Positions 55,453 to 64,000 of a stretch of 64,000 nt of DNA are shown here, in pieces. The position numbers were made by a program, and so were the translations under genes. The DNA comes from Uloborus plumipes (Eukaryota > Arthropoda > Arachnida > Araneae > Uloboridae): contig JAXGGA010001025.1 of the NCBI GenBank assembly GCA_038373865.1, forward strand, positions 62,001 through 126,000, read 5' to 3'. Below the pieces are notes generated by a model. That model searched no databases, had not been told where the DNA came from, and saw only the letters and a program-made list of their open reading frames with translations. Each line of letters starts with the position of its first letter. Position 1 is the first letter of the stretch.

Positions 55453-55628
55453 CAGTCGACGCTCGATATAACGACCGTCTCCGTCCTACAGAAAACGGTC
55501 TTTATAACGAGTGGTCGCTATAAGAGGTAGAACATAGAGTATATTGGGATACAGTTGGGGGTTTTCTCGCCGGTCGTTATATTAGGATGGTCTTTATAAC
55601 GTGTGGTCGTTATAACGAGCGTCGATTG
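55453..55628. mobile_element. 176-bp MITE, copy B, opposite orientation
   Basis: Almost identical to copy A but reversed, same length, TA on both sides (55451-55452, 55629-55630). Copies A and B form a long inverted pair 333 bases apart. Confidence 0.85.
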
Positions 55629-55826
55629 TAAAAACTGTCAAAGCAAATCTGTGTGAAGTGTTAACTTACCATAGCACCTTAATTAAACTAAAGGCATTTT
55701 TCAAGCGTTAGGTAATCCATGGAACCCATGAAAAGTAACATTTTTATATAATTAATTCAAAGAAGAGAAAACACACCGAGTTATAAAAGTTACTTTCTAA
55801 AGATTTTTATGCAATGCTGGCTGCTA

Positions 55827-55910
55827 TGCGATGCATTACGTGATACCGGGAATCTTGTAGGCTATTCTTAAATAAGTTCTCATGTTGGAGGTTCAAGTTA
55901 GAAAGTATCT
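55827..55910 (+). pseudogene. Orphan receptor fragment (CDALRD...VGYS)
   Basis: Reads CDALRDTGNLVGYS then a stop, followed in another frame by LMLEVQVR. It corresponds to CDALRDVGDCVGYSQE...TMEAQAG before the last membrane segment. A small leftover of a receptor between GR7 and GR8, with no equivalent in the psi-GR5/psi-GR6 block. Confidence 0.65.
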
Positions 55911-56309
55911 TAATACTCAAATTATTATCACGCATTAGGAACTTTTCGTCTCTTATCGTTCTCAGCTCCCAAAAGATGACCATTTCAGTAGCAATTAGCA
56001 AAATATTTCTTCCTTTAAAAATGATGTGCAAATGGAGGAGTGATCATGAAAACTGTTGCATGAATTTTAAATTGGAGACTTGAGCGGATCAATGGTTCTC
56101 TAATACTTCTATTAAGGTCCCTGTGACCTTAATGGAAATATTAGAGAAGTTTTTTGAAAATAAAAAATTGGGGTTCATAAGTTATAATTCATATTTTATT
56201 AAGAATTATTTAGTTTTATACTTTTACTTGGAGTAAAAATCTTTAGTTTTAATTATTTTTTACTAGTGATTAATTCTTACCAGGTGGCTAAAATGTCTCG
56301 TTATATCTA

Positions 56310-57260
56310 CACCCTTGTGCAAATTAATTGAAACAAACGCGAAAAATTGAGAAAACTAAGAAAAGAGCTACTTTGTTTAAATTTATATAAAACCAAAAAA
56401 TTTTATAACATAATATGATGTCTACAACTCTTTGTAAATATTTGGACACGATCCGCCATGGAATCTATCATTTTTTTTCACCCATTTGTAATATGTGTGT
56501 CTATGAATTAGGGCAGTGATTAGCTTCTCCATAGTTGAACAGTCCTCATGCAATAGTCGATTTTTGCATATAGCGCAAAGATTCTCGATTGGATTGATAT
56601 CAGAAGAGCTCAGGCTATTTAGATGTCTCAATTTGGTTCTCAGACATGAATTTCTTGGTCATTTGGACGCATGGCAAGGGGCTAAATCCTGCTGGAAAAA
56701 TACCGTTTCATGTGGGTGTCGCTTCTTCAACACTAGTAAAGCATTTTATTTCCAGAATAGCAATAGATTTCTCAGAATCCATCATACCATCAACATTCTT
56801 TAAGGAACCAACCCCATTGTAACCGAGACAACCCCAAAACATCTTTTTAGGGTGATTTACGCATGTTTTCATGTGGCAAACCTGAATTCTTTCACCTGAA
56901 GATCTCCGTACGTCTTGAGTTCGTTGACCTTGGATAATGAAATGAATTTTGTCACTAAATAGTCGTTTCCTCCAATTATTAGCTGCTCAATTCTTATATT
57001 TTAACACCCACAAATATCGATTTTTCTTCATTGGTGGAATCAGAAGCTGTTTCTTCATAAACCGATAGACTGGCTGACAGGCACAATAAGGTGCCTTTGA
57101 AAAGTAGATAAGCTTCTGATTAGTGGAAATTGATGATAGATGAAAGATTTAAATATCTCATCCATATTTTTACTAATTTTAGAATAATCGGTGAAGAATA
57201 AAGGGATAATTTTAAAGTCATGAAAAAAATATTTTGTTTCAATTAATTTGCACAAGGGTG
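56310..57260 (-). mobile_element. Tc1-like transposon relic, 951 bp
   Basis: Inverted ends CACCCTTGTGCAAATTAATT (about 25 bases), flanked by TA (56308-56309, 57261-57262). The sister block near 46090-46115 shows the join without it (GTTATACCTGTTATTGATAT). Carries a transposase remnant on the minus strand. Confidence 0.9.
56422..57050 (-). pseudogene. Tc1-like transposase remnant
   Basis: On the minus strand, in broken frames, KMFWGCLGYNGVGSLKNVDG (about 56845) and then SSSDINPIENLCAICKNRLL (about 56600). These are the usual WGC-FS-x-GVG and SPDLNPIENLW blocks with the last catalytic E. The QQDN block with the middle D reads poorly. The front DNA-binding domain is missing, in line with the short element. 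Confidence 0.8.
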
Positions 57261-57262
57261 TA

Positions 57263-58036
57263 TTATCGATATTGTAAATGTTCCCAGTATTATGGGAATG
57301 AATTTCTGAAAGTTAACCTATAAATTTAGAAAAAAAAAACATTTTCTAAATTTACAGAACAACTGCTTTTTTATGTTTAAAAAAGAATTGAACAAAAAAA
57401 CTAACTTAAATCTTTTTTCAACATTGGAAAATGGTTCCAAACGGAAAGTTAGTAAACATGAGCAATTATCATGACTTTCTTTATCAATAATATTGAGTTT
57501 TAAGCACATGGTTGTAAAATAAATATTACTCTTCTTAAAACAGTCAAATAAAATGCAGTTTTTCTAAAAATGGGGAAAACATTAATTTAAGTGAATGAAT
57601 AATATATGCATTGATCAAAAATATCATAAGTTGTATCACGCACATTTTCTTTACTATTGAGAAGAACAATACTAAATTCAATGAAGTTTTATAGACGTAA
57701 TAAAATCCTTTTCGATAACAAAGTGAATGGGTAACTTTCGATAAGTAAAAGCTTGTGTTATAAAACTTTTTCACTCCAAGTTTTTATTTCGAATAATTGA
57801 ATATTTTGCGAATAAAAAGGTCTGATTTTAAATTTGATTATTACTCTTGCTAGTGTCTAACAGAATAACCAAACTGATGTTTTTCTTCTTTTAGTTGATC
57901 TCAATATTGGTTTTGCTTTGTGAATATTATACGAAAATGATTTCAAAATTTTCTAATACGTTTAGACAAAAGCTCATGTACGTTACACAGTTTTAACTGA
58001 CAAAACTAAGCAATTCTTAGTTTGTGTATTTAGCAA
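57263..58036 (+). promoter_or_regulatory. 5' flank of GR8
   Basis: Matches the flank of psi-GR6 (46110-46914) up to the start codon, including TTACACAGTTTTAACTGA about 50 bases before ATG. No clear TATA box. Conservation between the copies reflects shared origin, so it is not proof of function. Confidence 0.4.
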
Positions 58037-59179
58037 ATGGCTTCAAGAGAAAGTGTTAGTAAAATGAAAGATTTATCTTATATACGTTCAATATACAAAC
58101 CTGTGAAAATATTGCTATTTCTATGTGGTATTGATACATTTACAGTATTACCTTCTGCATACAAAATAATGAAAATATTAATTATTTGTTTCTCTAGAAT
58201 TGCTTTACTGTGTTCAATATGTATATTTTTAATGTCAGTAAGTACTTTTTATACTCGAGCATCATTAATAACTTTTGCACCATCACTTCTTACATTTTTT
58301 CAGATGTATATCTTTTTTCTTTTGAATATGAAGAGTAATAATGTTGCAGAAGTCCTCAAAGCATTTGGTTCACTACCTTTATCAAAAGCAACTAGCTCAA
58401 GATATGCCAAAGCAAAATTATATATTTATTTACTAGCTATCGTATCAACAATTTTCCCTTTCAATGTTTTTCTAGGTCTGCTGTTCACAAATTATGATAT
58501 AAAACTAAGTTATGTACAGGAGTTTTTTCCGATATTGTTAAATATCGATTATACAGGAAAATATACAGGATTCGTGATATCCCTTTTTACGTGGATTCAT
58601 ACCGTTGTTTTTTCGATCTATTTCCTTTTTCCGTATTATGTATATGGACTGTTCTATTGTTTAAAGTCTTGGCACTTGAAGGGGGCACTAAAAGATTTTG
58701 CACAAATTTTAAAATTAAAGCCTCTTCCACTTTCAACAAAACATCGTTACTGCAATAAGTTAACGACTTTAACAATAACTGCAGATAAAAAACTGCATCT
58801 AGTGACACTTATTTCAGTGATATTTGTGTCTTCTCACATGTATGTGTCGCTCTTTAATTTCTTTTACGATGATTCTTGGGAAATGAATATTTCTCTAAGA
58901 TCCATTATGATGTCACTACTGATGGCTTTCGGTCTGTGTCTAATGCTGTTATTCGCAGCAGAAATTCCAGATGCGAATTCTGAGGTGTACTACGCTCTGC
59001 GTGATGTTGGTGAGTGTGTAGGCTACTCTCAAGAATTGGTGGTGTTCATGATGGAAGTTCAAGCTGGATTGTCATTTACGGTAGGAGGCATTGTGCCGAT
59101 TAAGCGAGGATTCTTTTTAGGACTTGTAGGAACTTTTGCAACTTACTCGTTACTCATTAAGACATTTCCGGAGCATTGA
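58037..59179 (+). CDS. Gustatory receptor-like 7TM protein GR8 (380 aa)
   Basis: Intact sister of psi-GR6. Start ATG 58037 (MASRESVSKMKDLSYIRSIY); a second in-frame ATG at 58064 aligns with the GR7 start. Seven hydrophobic runs in family order; FYCLKSWHLKGAL, KHRYCNKLTTLTITADKKL, SSHMYVSLFNFFYDDSWEMN, AEIPDANSEVYYALRDVGEC and GTFATYSLLIKTFPEH at the end. The middle KLTTLTITAD and the WEMN loop mark a subgroup with psi-GR6 only. AATAAA about 23 bases after the stop (59202) is a likely polyadenylation signal. No breaks. Receptor role by family. Confidence 0.85.
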   Translation: MASRESVSKMKDLSYIRSIYKPVKILLFLCGIDTFTVLPSAYKIMKILIICFSRIALLCSICIFLMSVSTFYTRASLITFAPSLLTFFQMYIFFLLNMKSNNVAEVLKAFGSLPLSKATSSRYAKAKLYIYLLAIVSTIFPFNVFLGLLFTNYDIKLSYVQEFFPILLNIDYTGKYTGFVISLFTWIHTVVFSIYFLFPYYVYGLFYCLKSWHLKGALKDFAQILKLKPLPLSTKHRYCNKLTTLTITADKKLHLVTLISVIFVSSHMYVSLFNFFYDDSWEMNISLRSIMMSLLMAFGLCLMLLFAAEIPDANSEVYYALRDVGECVGYSQELVVFMMEVQAGLSFTVGGIVPIKRGFFLGLVGTFATYSLLIKTFPEH

Positions 59180-59814
59180 GTTGACTGTATAATTTTCTGA
59201 AAATAAAAGATGCGATCAAAGTATTTACGCAACAAGTTGAAACTGATTTTCAACGTTCAACTCATCATGTCGAAGAAACGAATAATCATTATAAAAATAA
59301 TTGAAGGATTTGGGAGATGAATCGCTTATGTGAGAAAACAGAAATTGCGAGCGATTAAAGTTCAAAGTTATACTGTTGCAAGTGCTGCAGCTTTTTTTTT
59401 TTTTTTTTTTTTCAGGTTTTATCGTTAGTGTGCGCATGAAATTTGTCTAAAGATATCTACTTTTTGATATTTTATTTGCTTACCTGTATCCATTGCTTAC
59501 CATTGTCCAGAGTGTTATTTTTTTCATGTAACAGAGCCCCTTCATCCTCCAAGCCCTTCAATGGAGCTTTTATGAATCCTGATTTCAGAAATGTACTTTT
59601 GAATTCTTGTATGTGTACCAATTCTTTCACAGTGTTTTTTAAGAAATAAATCTTACTTCTTCATCGATTATGCTGTCATTTTTCCTTTTCATTAGACGGA
59701 ATTAAATTCTGTCCTTTAGAGGTGTTACTTAGTTACTATATTAATATAGTATGACAGGTCATTTAAAAAGGTCTTACTTTAATGTTGTAACTAACGTGAT
59801 GCTACCTTTTTACC
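59180..59814. other. GR8 3' flank
   Basis: Matches 51443-51840 after psi-GR6, ending near 59760, where the duplicated block stops. A T-run at 59392-59412. No gene. Confidence 0.5.
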
Positions 59815-59885
59815 AGTCGAACCTGTCTCTCGAATTTCACGGGGCAGCAAAAAAATTCAAGATGGAGAAGTTTTGAGATACGGAG

Positions 59886-59964
59886 GCGTTCCTTGTAACG
59901 CCGAAACACGTGTCTGCAGTATCCCTGCTTATTTGTGCCTCCTTAACGTTGTAATTTTCTCTAT
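59886..59964. repeat. Fragment of the 8010-8100 repeat
   Basis: GGCGTTCCTTGTAACGCC, then GAAACACGTGTCTGCAGTAT and on through ACGTTGTAATTTTCTCTA, identical in long runs to 8024-8100. Two copies 52 kb apart with so few changes suggest a recent or well-constrained family. Confidence 0.8.
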
Positions 59965-60576
59965 ATACAAAAATATGTGTTTGAAACAAAAAACGTTAAA
60001 GAAGTTTCACATTCTGCTGAATTTATATTGTTGAAAAGTTTACTGTCTGACTTATTGTGCATACATGTTAGAGTACTTATAGTGATTTCTACGATAGCAA
60101 ATTTATACAGAACTTTAAGGACGAAAATAATCTTTAAGTGGTTGTCGAGTCGTTTAAAAATTGCAAGATTTCAATTTTATCTTCAATCGAAACAATTTTA
60201 ACATTAAAACGGCATAATGCAAAAAATAGCTGTTTTCCATGACTCAAAAGTAAATGTCACAACATGTTTTCACTGCTGAACAATACTCCCTTTCCCCCAT
60301 TTTTCTAGCGGAAATTCTTAGAAAACTTGTTCCTAGCATTCAGTTTTCTTTGGGCTACATATAACACAAGACGTGAAGCACTATAAGACTGCTGATGTTA
60401 AGAGATCCTATTTGCCTCTAAGTATTACTGTTCGTAAAGATCATTTTCGATCAAATTTGGATATGACATAATAGCAATAATTCTAGATATTGAGGTGTTC
60501 TGGAAAAGTAGATAACCAGATTCTAGACCATTCTAGATAAACATGAAAAACAATGCTGACTGTATGCCATAAAAAA

Positions 60577-61001
60577 TAAAATTTTATAAAAAAAAAGTAA
60601 AACCGACTTCAAAAACGCAGCTGAAAATTGCTCTAAAAAGTAAAAAATAAATTTATTCTTTGAACACCATCGATACTACTTTTAAACATGAGTTTTGAAG
60701 TCGGTGCCGAAAAAGTTAATAAAATCATTCGTACTCATTTATTGTACCATTTGATTGATTTTTCCTCTCAAACAACACTTGAAATTGATTATGAAACATT
60801 TATGGTTGTTTTTATTATGAAACATGTAACTGAAGAATGGGCATGAATGATTTTATTAACTGTTTCGGCACCGACTTCAAAACTCATGTTTAAAAGTAGT
60901 ATCGATGGTGTTCAAATAATAAATTTATTTTTTACTTTTTAGAGCAATTTTCAGCTGCGTGTTGAAGTCGGTTTTACTTTTTTTATAAAATTTAATTTTT
61001 A
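60577..61001. repeat. Foldback element with ~140-base arms
   Basis: AAAGTAAAACCGACTTCAAA at about 60595 and its complement at about 60965-60985. The arms extend to CGGCACCGACTTCAAAACTC type sequence near 60880 and pair almost perfectly, around a core of about 130 bases. Outer edges also pair (AAATTTTATAAA). Non-coding. Confidence 0.8.
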
Positions 61002-61718
61002 ATTCATTCTTTTCAGTGTAAATGTATACCCGGAAGAGTGTAATGTCGCCATCATGACGCTTCATCTCACTTAATTAACGCGTTCAAAATTTTAAACGAT
61101 TGCCACTAAAACAAATTGTGTTAAATTCTGGGATTTAATTAAAGCATGTTTAAAATACAAGTTTTAAGCCGATTATACGGATAAAACTGGCCAACAGGTT
61201 AATCTGCAAATTGGCCAATTACAACTCTTGAGATGAGCCTTGAATATTCAATACAAAACGCGGAAACGATATTAGCAGTTCCAACTATCTGCCCTGGAGT
61301 TGAATTGATACATAAAATACTGGATTAGATTGTGGAAAGCCTTCGAAAATTGAGTTTAAAAAATTTAATCATTATTTAATGGGGAAATTACATGAAAACA
61401 TGAAATTTACTGTTTTCCATAATTACCGTTCTCAAACCCGGCATCATGGGACCATGGGACCACCAGGAAGGTGTACCCTTTCAAACAAAAAAAAAAAATC
61501 CGAATCGGACTATTCAGCAAAAAGTGGTCATACATTTAAAAAAAAGCTTGGTCATACTTACAAAGGTCAGCTTGGTCATACATTAAAAAAATTCTATACC
61601 GGTCGACTAGAGAACCTCCTCCGTGTTTTCGTCGGTTAAAAATACAGGAAAATTGAAAGAATTCGATATAGGAAGGTTTTCGAGATAGGTAGGTTTGAAA
61701 TAAAGAGGTTTGGCTGTA

Positions 61719-62578
61719 TATTACTGTAACTTGTTAATTTACTTTCCATAGCATTGGTAATGGTGAAAAGTAACCTGGGTACAAGCTACCACTTACAAAC
61801 TCTGATTTCTAGCTACTCTATTCTGCAAACTCTGATTTTACTCAGAGTAGTTTTTCTCCCCACTGCAAAAGAGTTGGAAATACCTCGTTCTAAGTAATTG
61901 GTATGAGAGTACCAACGTAAGGAAAGAACAAATTGCAAAAAAAAAATAAAGTAAGTACCCATCTTAACCACAAAGGAAAGATTCAAAAACAATGTTTACT
62001 TAGCAGAAGCTTAAAAAACTGAAATTTTTTTTTTAAATGAAAAACTATTCTTTTGAAGTTCGTTAAAAATTCATTGATTTTTAAGAGTAAATTTCCAGAA
62101 TGAATGTCATTGTTTCCAATACACGCAAAACTAAAATGAGTGCTAAATTGAATTAAATCAAATTATTTCTTCAAAATAGAAAACACTTTAATTTCCAAGA
62201 GGCATCATTAAGTTAATAAAAAATTTTAAAAGCCATTACGTGATCTTTTGTTTGAACAGTTAAAACATCAATACGAGAAATGATTATTATAGAAATTATA
62301 CAAAAGGTTACACATACATTTCTAAGCTCTCAGCTGAATGAGGGGCAGGAACGAAGTAGCATAAAAAGAGAATCTTCTGGTCAAAAAGAAAAAAAAAAAT
62401 ACTTCGTATACCTCCAATATAAAATATACATAATGACTATCATAGGAATTAGTATCGGGAAGTTTATTACTGACAGTCCATAAAAAAAGTGTCTACATCT
62501 TTGAAAATTTCAATTAATAAAATTCAACATTGTCAAATTCAAAAAGCAGCGAAAATTGTGGAAAAGAATGCTTGAAAA
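61719..62578 (+). promoter_or_regulatory. 5' flank of GR9
   Basis: AT-rich; no match to the flanks of the other receptors was seen. An ATG at 62566 just upstream is out of frame and ends at once. Frame 62280-62483 has no support. Confidence 0.35.
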
Positions 62579-63694
62579 ATGAAAGTTTTACAATTCAGAC
62601 GTTCTATTTACAAGCCTGTGCAAATACTGTTATTTTGCTGTGGTATTAATACATTTACAAAGTTAACCCTGGTTGGGAATGTATTGAAACTGCTATTTAT
62701 GATTTCTTCGAAAATAGCTTTGGTGGTTTCAGTATCTGTGTTTCTATTATTATTAAGTGTTCTTCATCTTAGATCGTCATTAAGCTCTTTTGCACCTCCC
62801 TTAGTTCTTTTTGTTGGTATGTATCTACACTTTGTGTTAAGTAGAAAAAATAAAAACTTTATCCATGTACTGAGTGTACTACGTACACTACCTTTAACGA
62901 AAGATTCTGCGCCAAAATATAAGAAAACAAAATTACTCATAAATTTTATGGCTGTTCTACCAGCACTCATTCCCATAAGTCTTATTACGGGTGAGTTTTT
63001 TATAACTGATGAAATAAGACTAAGCTATGCTCGTAACTATTTTCCTCTTTTGACTAAAATAGATAATGAAGGAAAATATACACGTTTAATTGTAGCAGTT
63101 TTTACAGCGATTTATAACAGCATTTTTTCGATATATTTCATTCTTCCTTACTATGCTTATGGACTGTTTAACTGTCTAGTTTCGTGGCACCTGAATAAAT
63201 CAATTGAGGATTTTGCAAAACATTTGAAGTTGAATCCAGTTCAACTTTCCACTCATCATCGTCATTATAATATGATCAGGAAACTAATTGCCGCTGTAGA
63301 TAAAAACTTGAACTCCTTGACACTTGCTTCAATATTGTATGTTTCTGTTTTATTTTATGTATCTCTATTCGATGCACTTTACAATAAAAACTTGGATGAA
63401 ACCATTGTTTTAGCACCACTGACGATATCGTTGTTCTTAGCCATCGTTCTCGAGAGAATGTTAGCATTGGCGGCAGAAATTCCAGATGCCAATTGTAAAG
63501 TGTACAATGCATTATGTGATGTTGGAGATTTTGCAGGATATTCAGGAGAAATGGCAGTGTTCTTGGCGAAAGTTCAAGCTGGATTATATCTCACTGTAGG
63601 AGGCATTGTTCCCATAAAAAGAGGACTGTTCTTAGGTCTCATAGGCACTGTAACCACATACTCGTTGCTGGTCAAAACATTTCCTTCAAGTTAA
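62579..63694 (+). CDS. Gustatory receptor-like 7TM protein GR9 (371 aa)
   Basis: The most divergent member of the GR3-GR9 set. Starts MKVLQFRRSIYKPVQILLFC, so the short N-terminus begins right at the family motif. First hydrophobic segments at about 39-64 and 71-88, then five more in family order. It has FNCLVSWHLNKSI where others have FYCL...WHLK; HHRHYNMIRKLI; AEIPDANCKVYNALCDVGDF, in which the usual LRDVG Arg is Cys; and GTVTTYSLLVKTFPSS. No stop or frameshift. It could be the first gene of a further block outside the window. Chemoreceptor by family, ligand unknown. Confidence 0.85.
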   Translation: MKVLQFRRSIYKPVQILLFCCGINTFTKLTLVGNVLKLLFMISSKIALVVSVSVFLLLLSVLHLRSSLSSFAPPLVLFVGMYLHFVLSRKNKNFIHVLSVLRTLPLTKDSAPKYKKTKLLINFMAVLPALIPISLITGEFFITDEIRLSYARNYFPLLTKIDNEGKYTRLIVAVFTAIYNSIFSIYFILPYYAYGLFNCLVSWHLNKSIEDFAKHLKLNPVQLSTHHRHYNMIRKLIAAVDKNLNSLTLASILYVSVLFYVSLFDALYNKNLDETIVLAPLTISLFLAIVLERMLALAAEIPDANCKVYNALCDVGDFAGYSGEMAVFLAKVQAGLYLTVGGIVPIKRGLFLGLIGTVTTYSLLVKTFPSS

Positions 63695-64000
63695 AAGTCT
63701 CTCCGATTTTCTGACTACTAAATAGAAAATGCAACTTTGAACAACAAAGAAAGTATTTACGCAGATATTATTTCGTTCAAAAAGAATATGATATCAAAAA
63801 GAATAGCTGCTTTCTTATAGATAATATTTAACCAATGATTAATATGTTATGAATATATGCTTAAAAAGTAGCCATGCGTCAGCACATGAAGAAGAAAATG
63901 TACATAATGGAGAACAAAAATTCGTTGATCTGATACATTTATTTAGAGTAGAAATAGAATGAAACTTCAGCAGCATAGCCGCGTCTACAACTCGACCGAA
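63695..64000. other. GR9 3' flank
   Basis: AT-rich, nothing recognised before the window ends. Confidence 0.35.

Larger units (their letters stand above)
59815..61718. mobile_element. Possible TA-type element with CAGTCGAACCTGTCTC ends (uncertain)
   Basis: Left edge CAGTCGAACCTGTCTCTCGA and right edge the complement of CAGCCAAACCTCTTTATTTC look like decayed inverted ends of a pogo/Tigger-like element, and the right edge is followed by TA. Inside are a fragment of the GGCGTTCC repeat (59886-59964), a foldback (60577-61001) and TTGGTCATAC repeats (61527-61585). No transposase recognised, so the link between both ends is only a suggestion. Confidence 0.35.

Overview
The window is a piece of an AT-rich animal genome. 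Its only convincing host genes are a one-way tandem array of chemosensory receptors of the arthropod gustatory receptor type (7tm_7 family). They are seven-pass membrane proteins of about 370-395 residues with a very conserved last segment that ends in TYSLLV(K/R)TFP, the counterpart of the TY-x5-QF signature of insect receptors. All are on the + strand and have uninterrupted coding regions. An arthropod is well supported. An arachnid, probably a spider, is my best guess, from the receptor style, the large intergenic distances and the mix of transposons, but nothing in the window proves it.

Nine receptor loci can be read. Seven look intact: GR1 (1091-2254), GR2 (12007-13173), GR3 (20041-21222), GR4 (27824-28996), GR7 (53499-54626), GR8 (58037-59179) and GR9 (62579-63694). 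Two are broken: psi-GR5 (43965-45075, a 5-base deletion) and psi-GR6 (46915-51442, three insertions plus deletions). Three orphan receptor pieces (29141, 45185, 55827) mark past unequal exchanges. The array grew by block duplication. GR1 and GR2 share upstream DNA. GR3 and GR4 lie in two copies of one block (about 18.1-22.2 kb and 23.0-30.1 kb). The pair psi-GR5 + psi-GR6 (about 40.7-51.8 kb) and the pair GR7 + GR8 (about 52.7-59.8 kb) are two copies of a two-gene block.

Between genes the window is mostly transposon relics, many of them nested. Because blocks are duplicated, one copy often shows the empty site, so ends and target duplications can be read without a database. 3.3-9.8 kb: a Tc1-like element with IR/DR ends, broken by a hAT, a Helitron and a short retro-insertion. 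14.5-17.0 kb: a second hAT copy with its own insertions. 23.0-25.2 kb: a three-level nest (TA-element, TTAA-element, Tc1/mariner). 30.3-32.6 kb: a 2.3-kb palindrome. 33.5-36.8 kb: two terminal-repeat elements. 37.4-39.7 kb: a TA-element split by a block of 147-bp repeats. 40.8-41.9 kb: a PIF/Harbinger-like element with a MADF-domain exon. 42.1-43.2 kb: a solo LTR. 47.0-50.0 kb: a foldback with about twelve 171-bp units carrying TGACGTCA. 54.8-57.3 kb: small TA-elements and a Tc1 relic. 59.8-61.7 kb: further repeats.

No tRNA, rRNA, CRISPR array or bacterial-type operon was seen. All of this was read by eye; percentages are rough, and membrane segments are estimated from hydrophobic runs.
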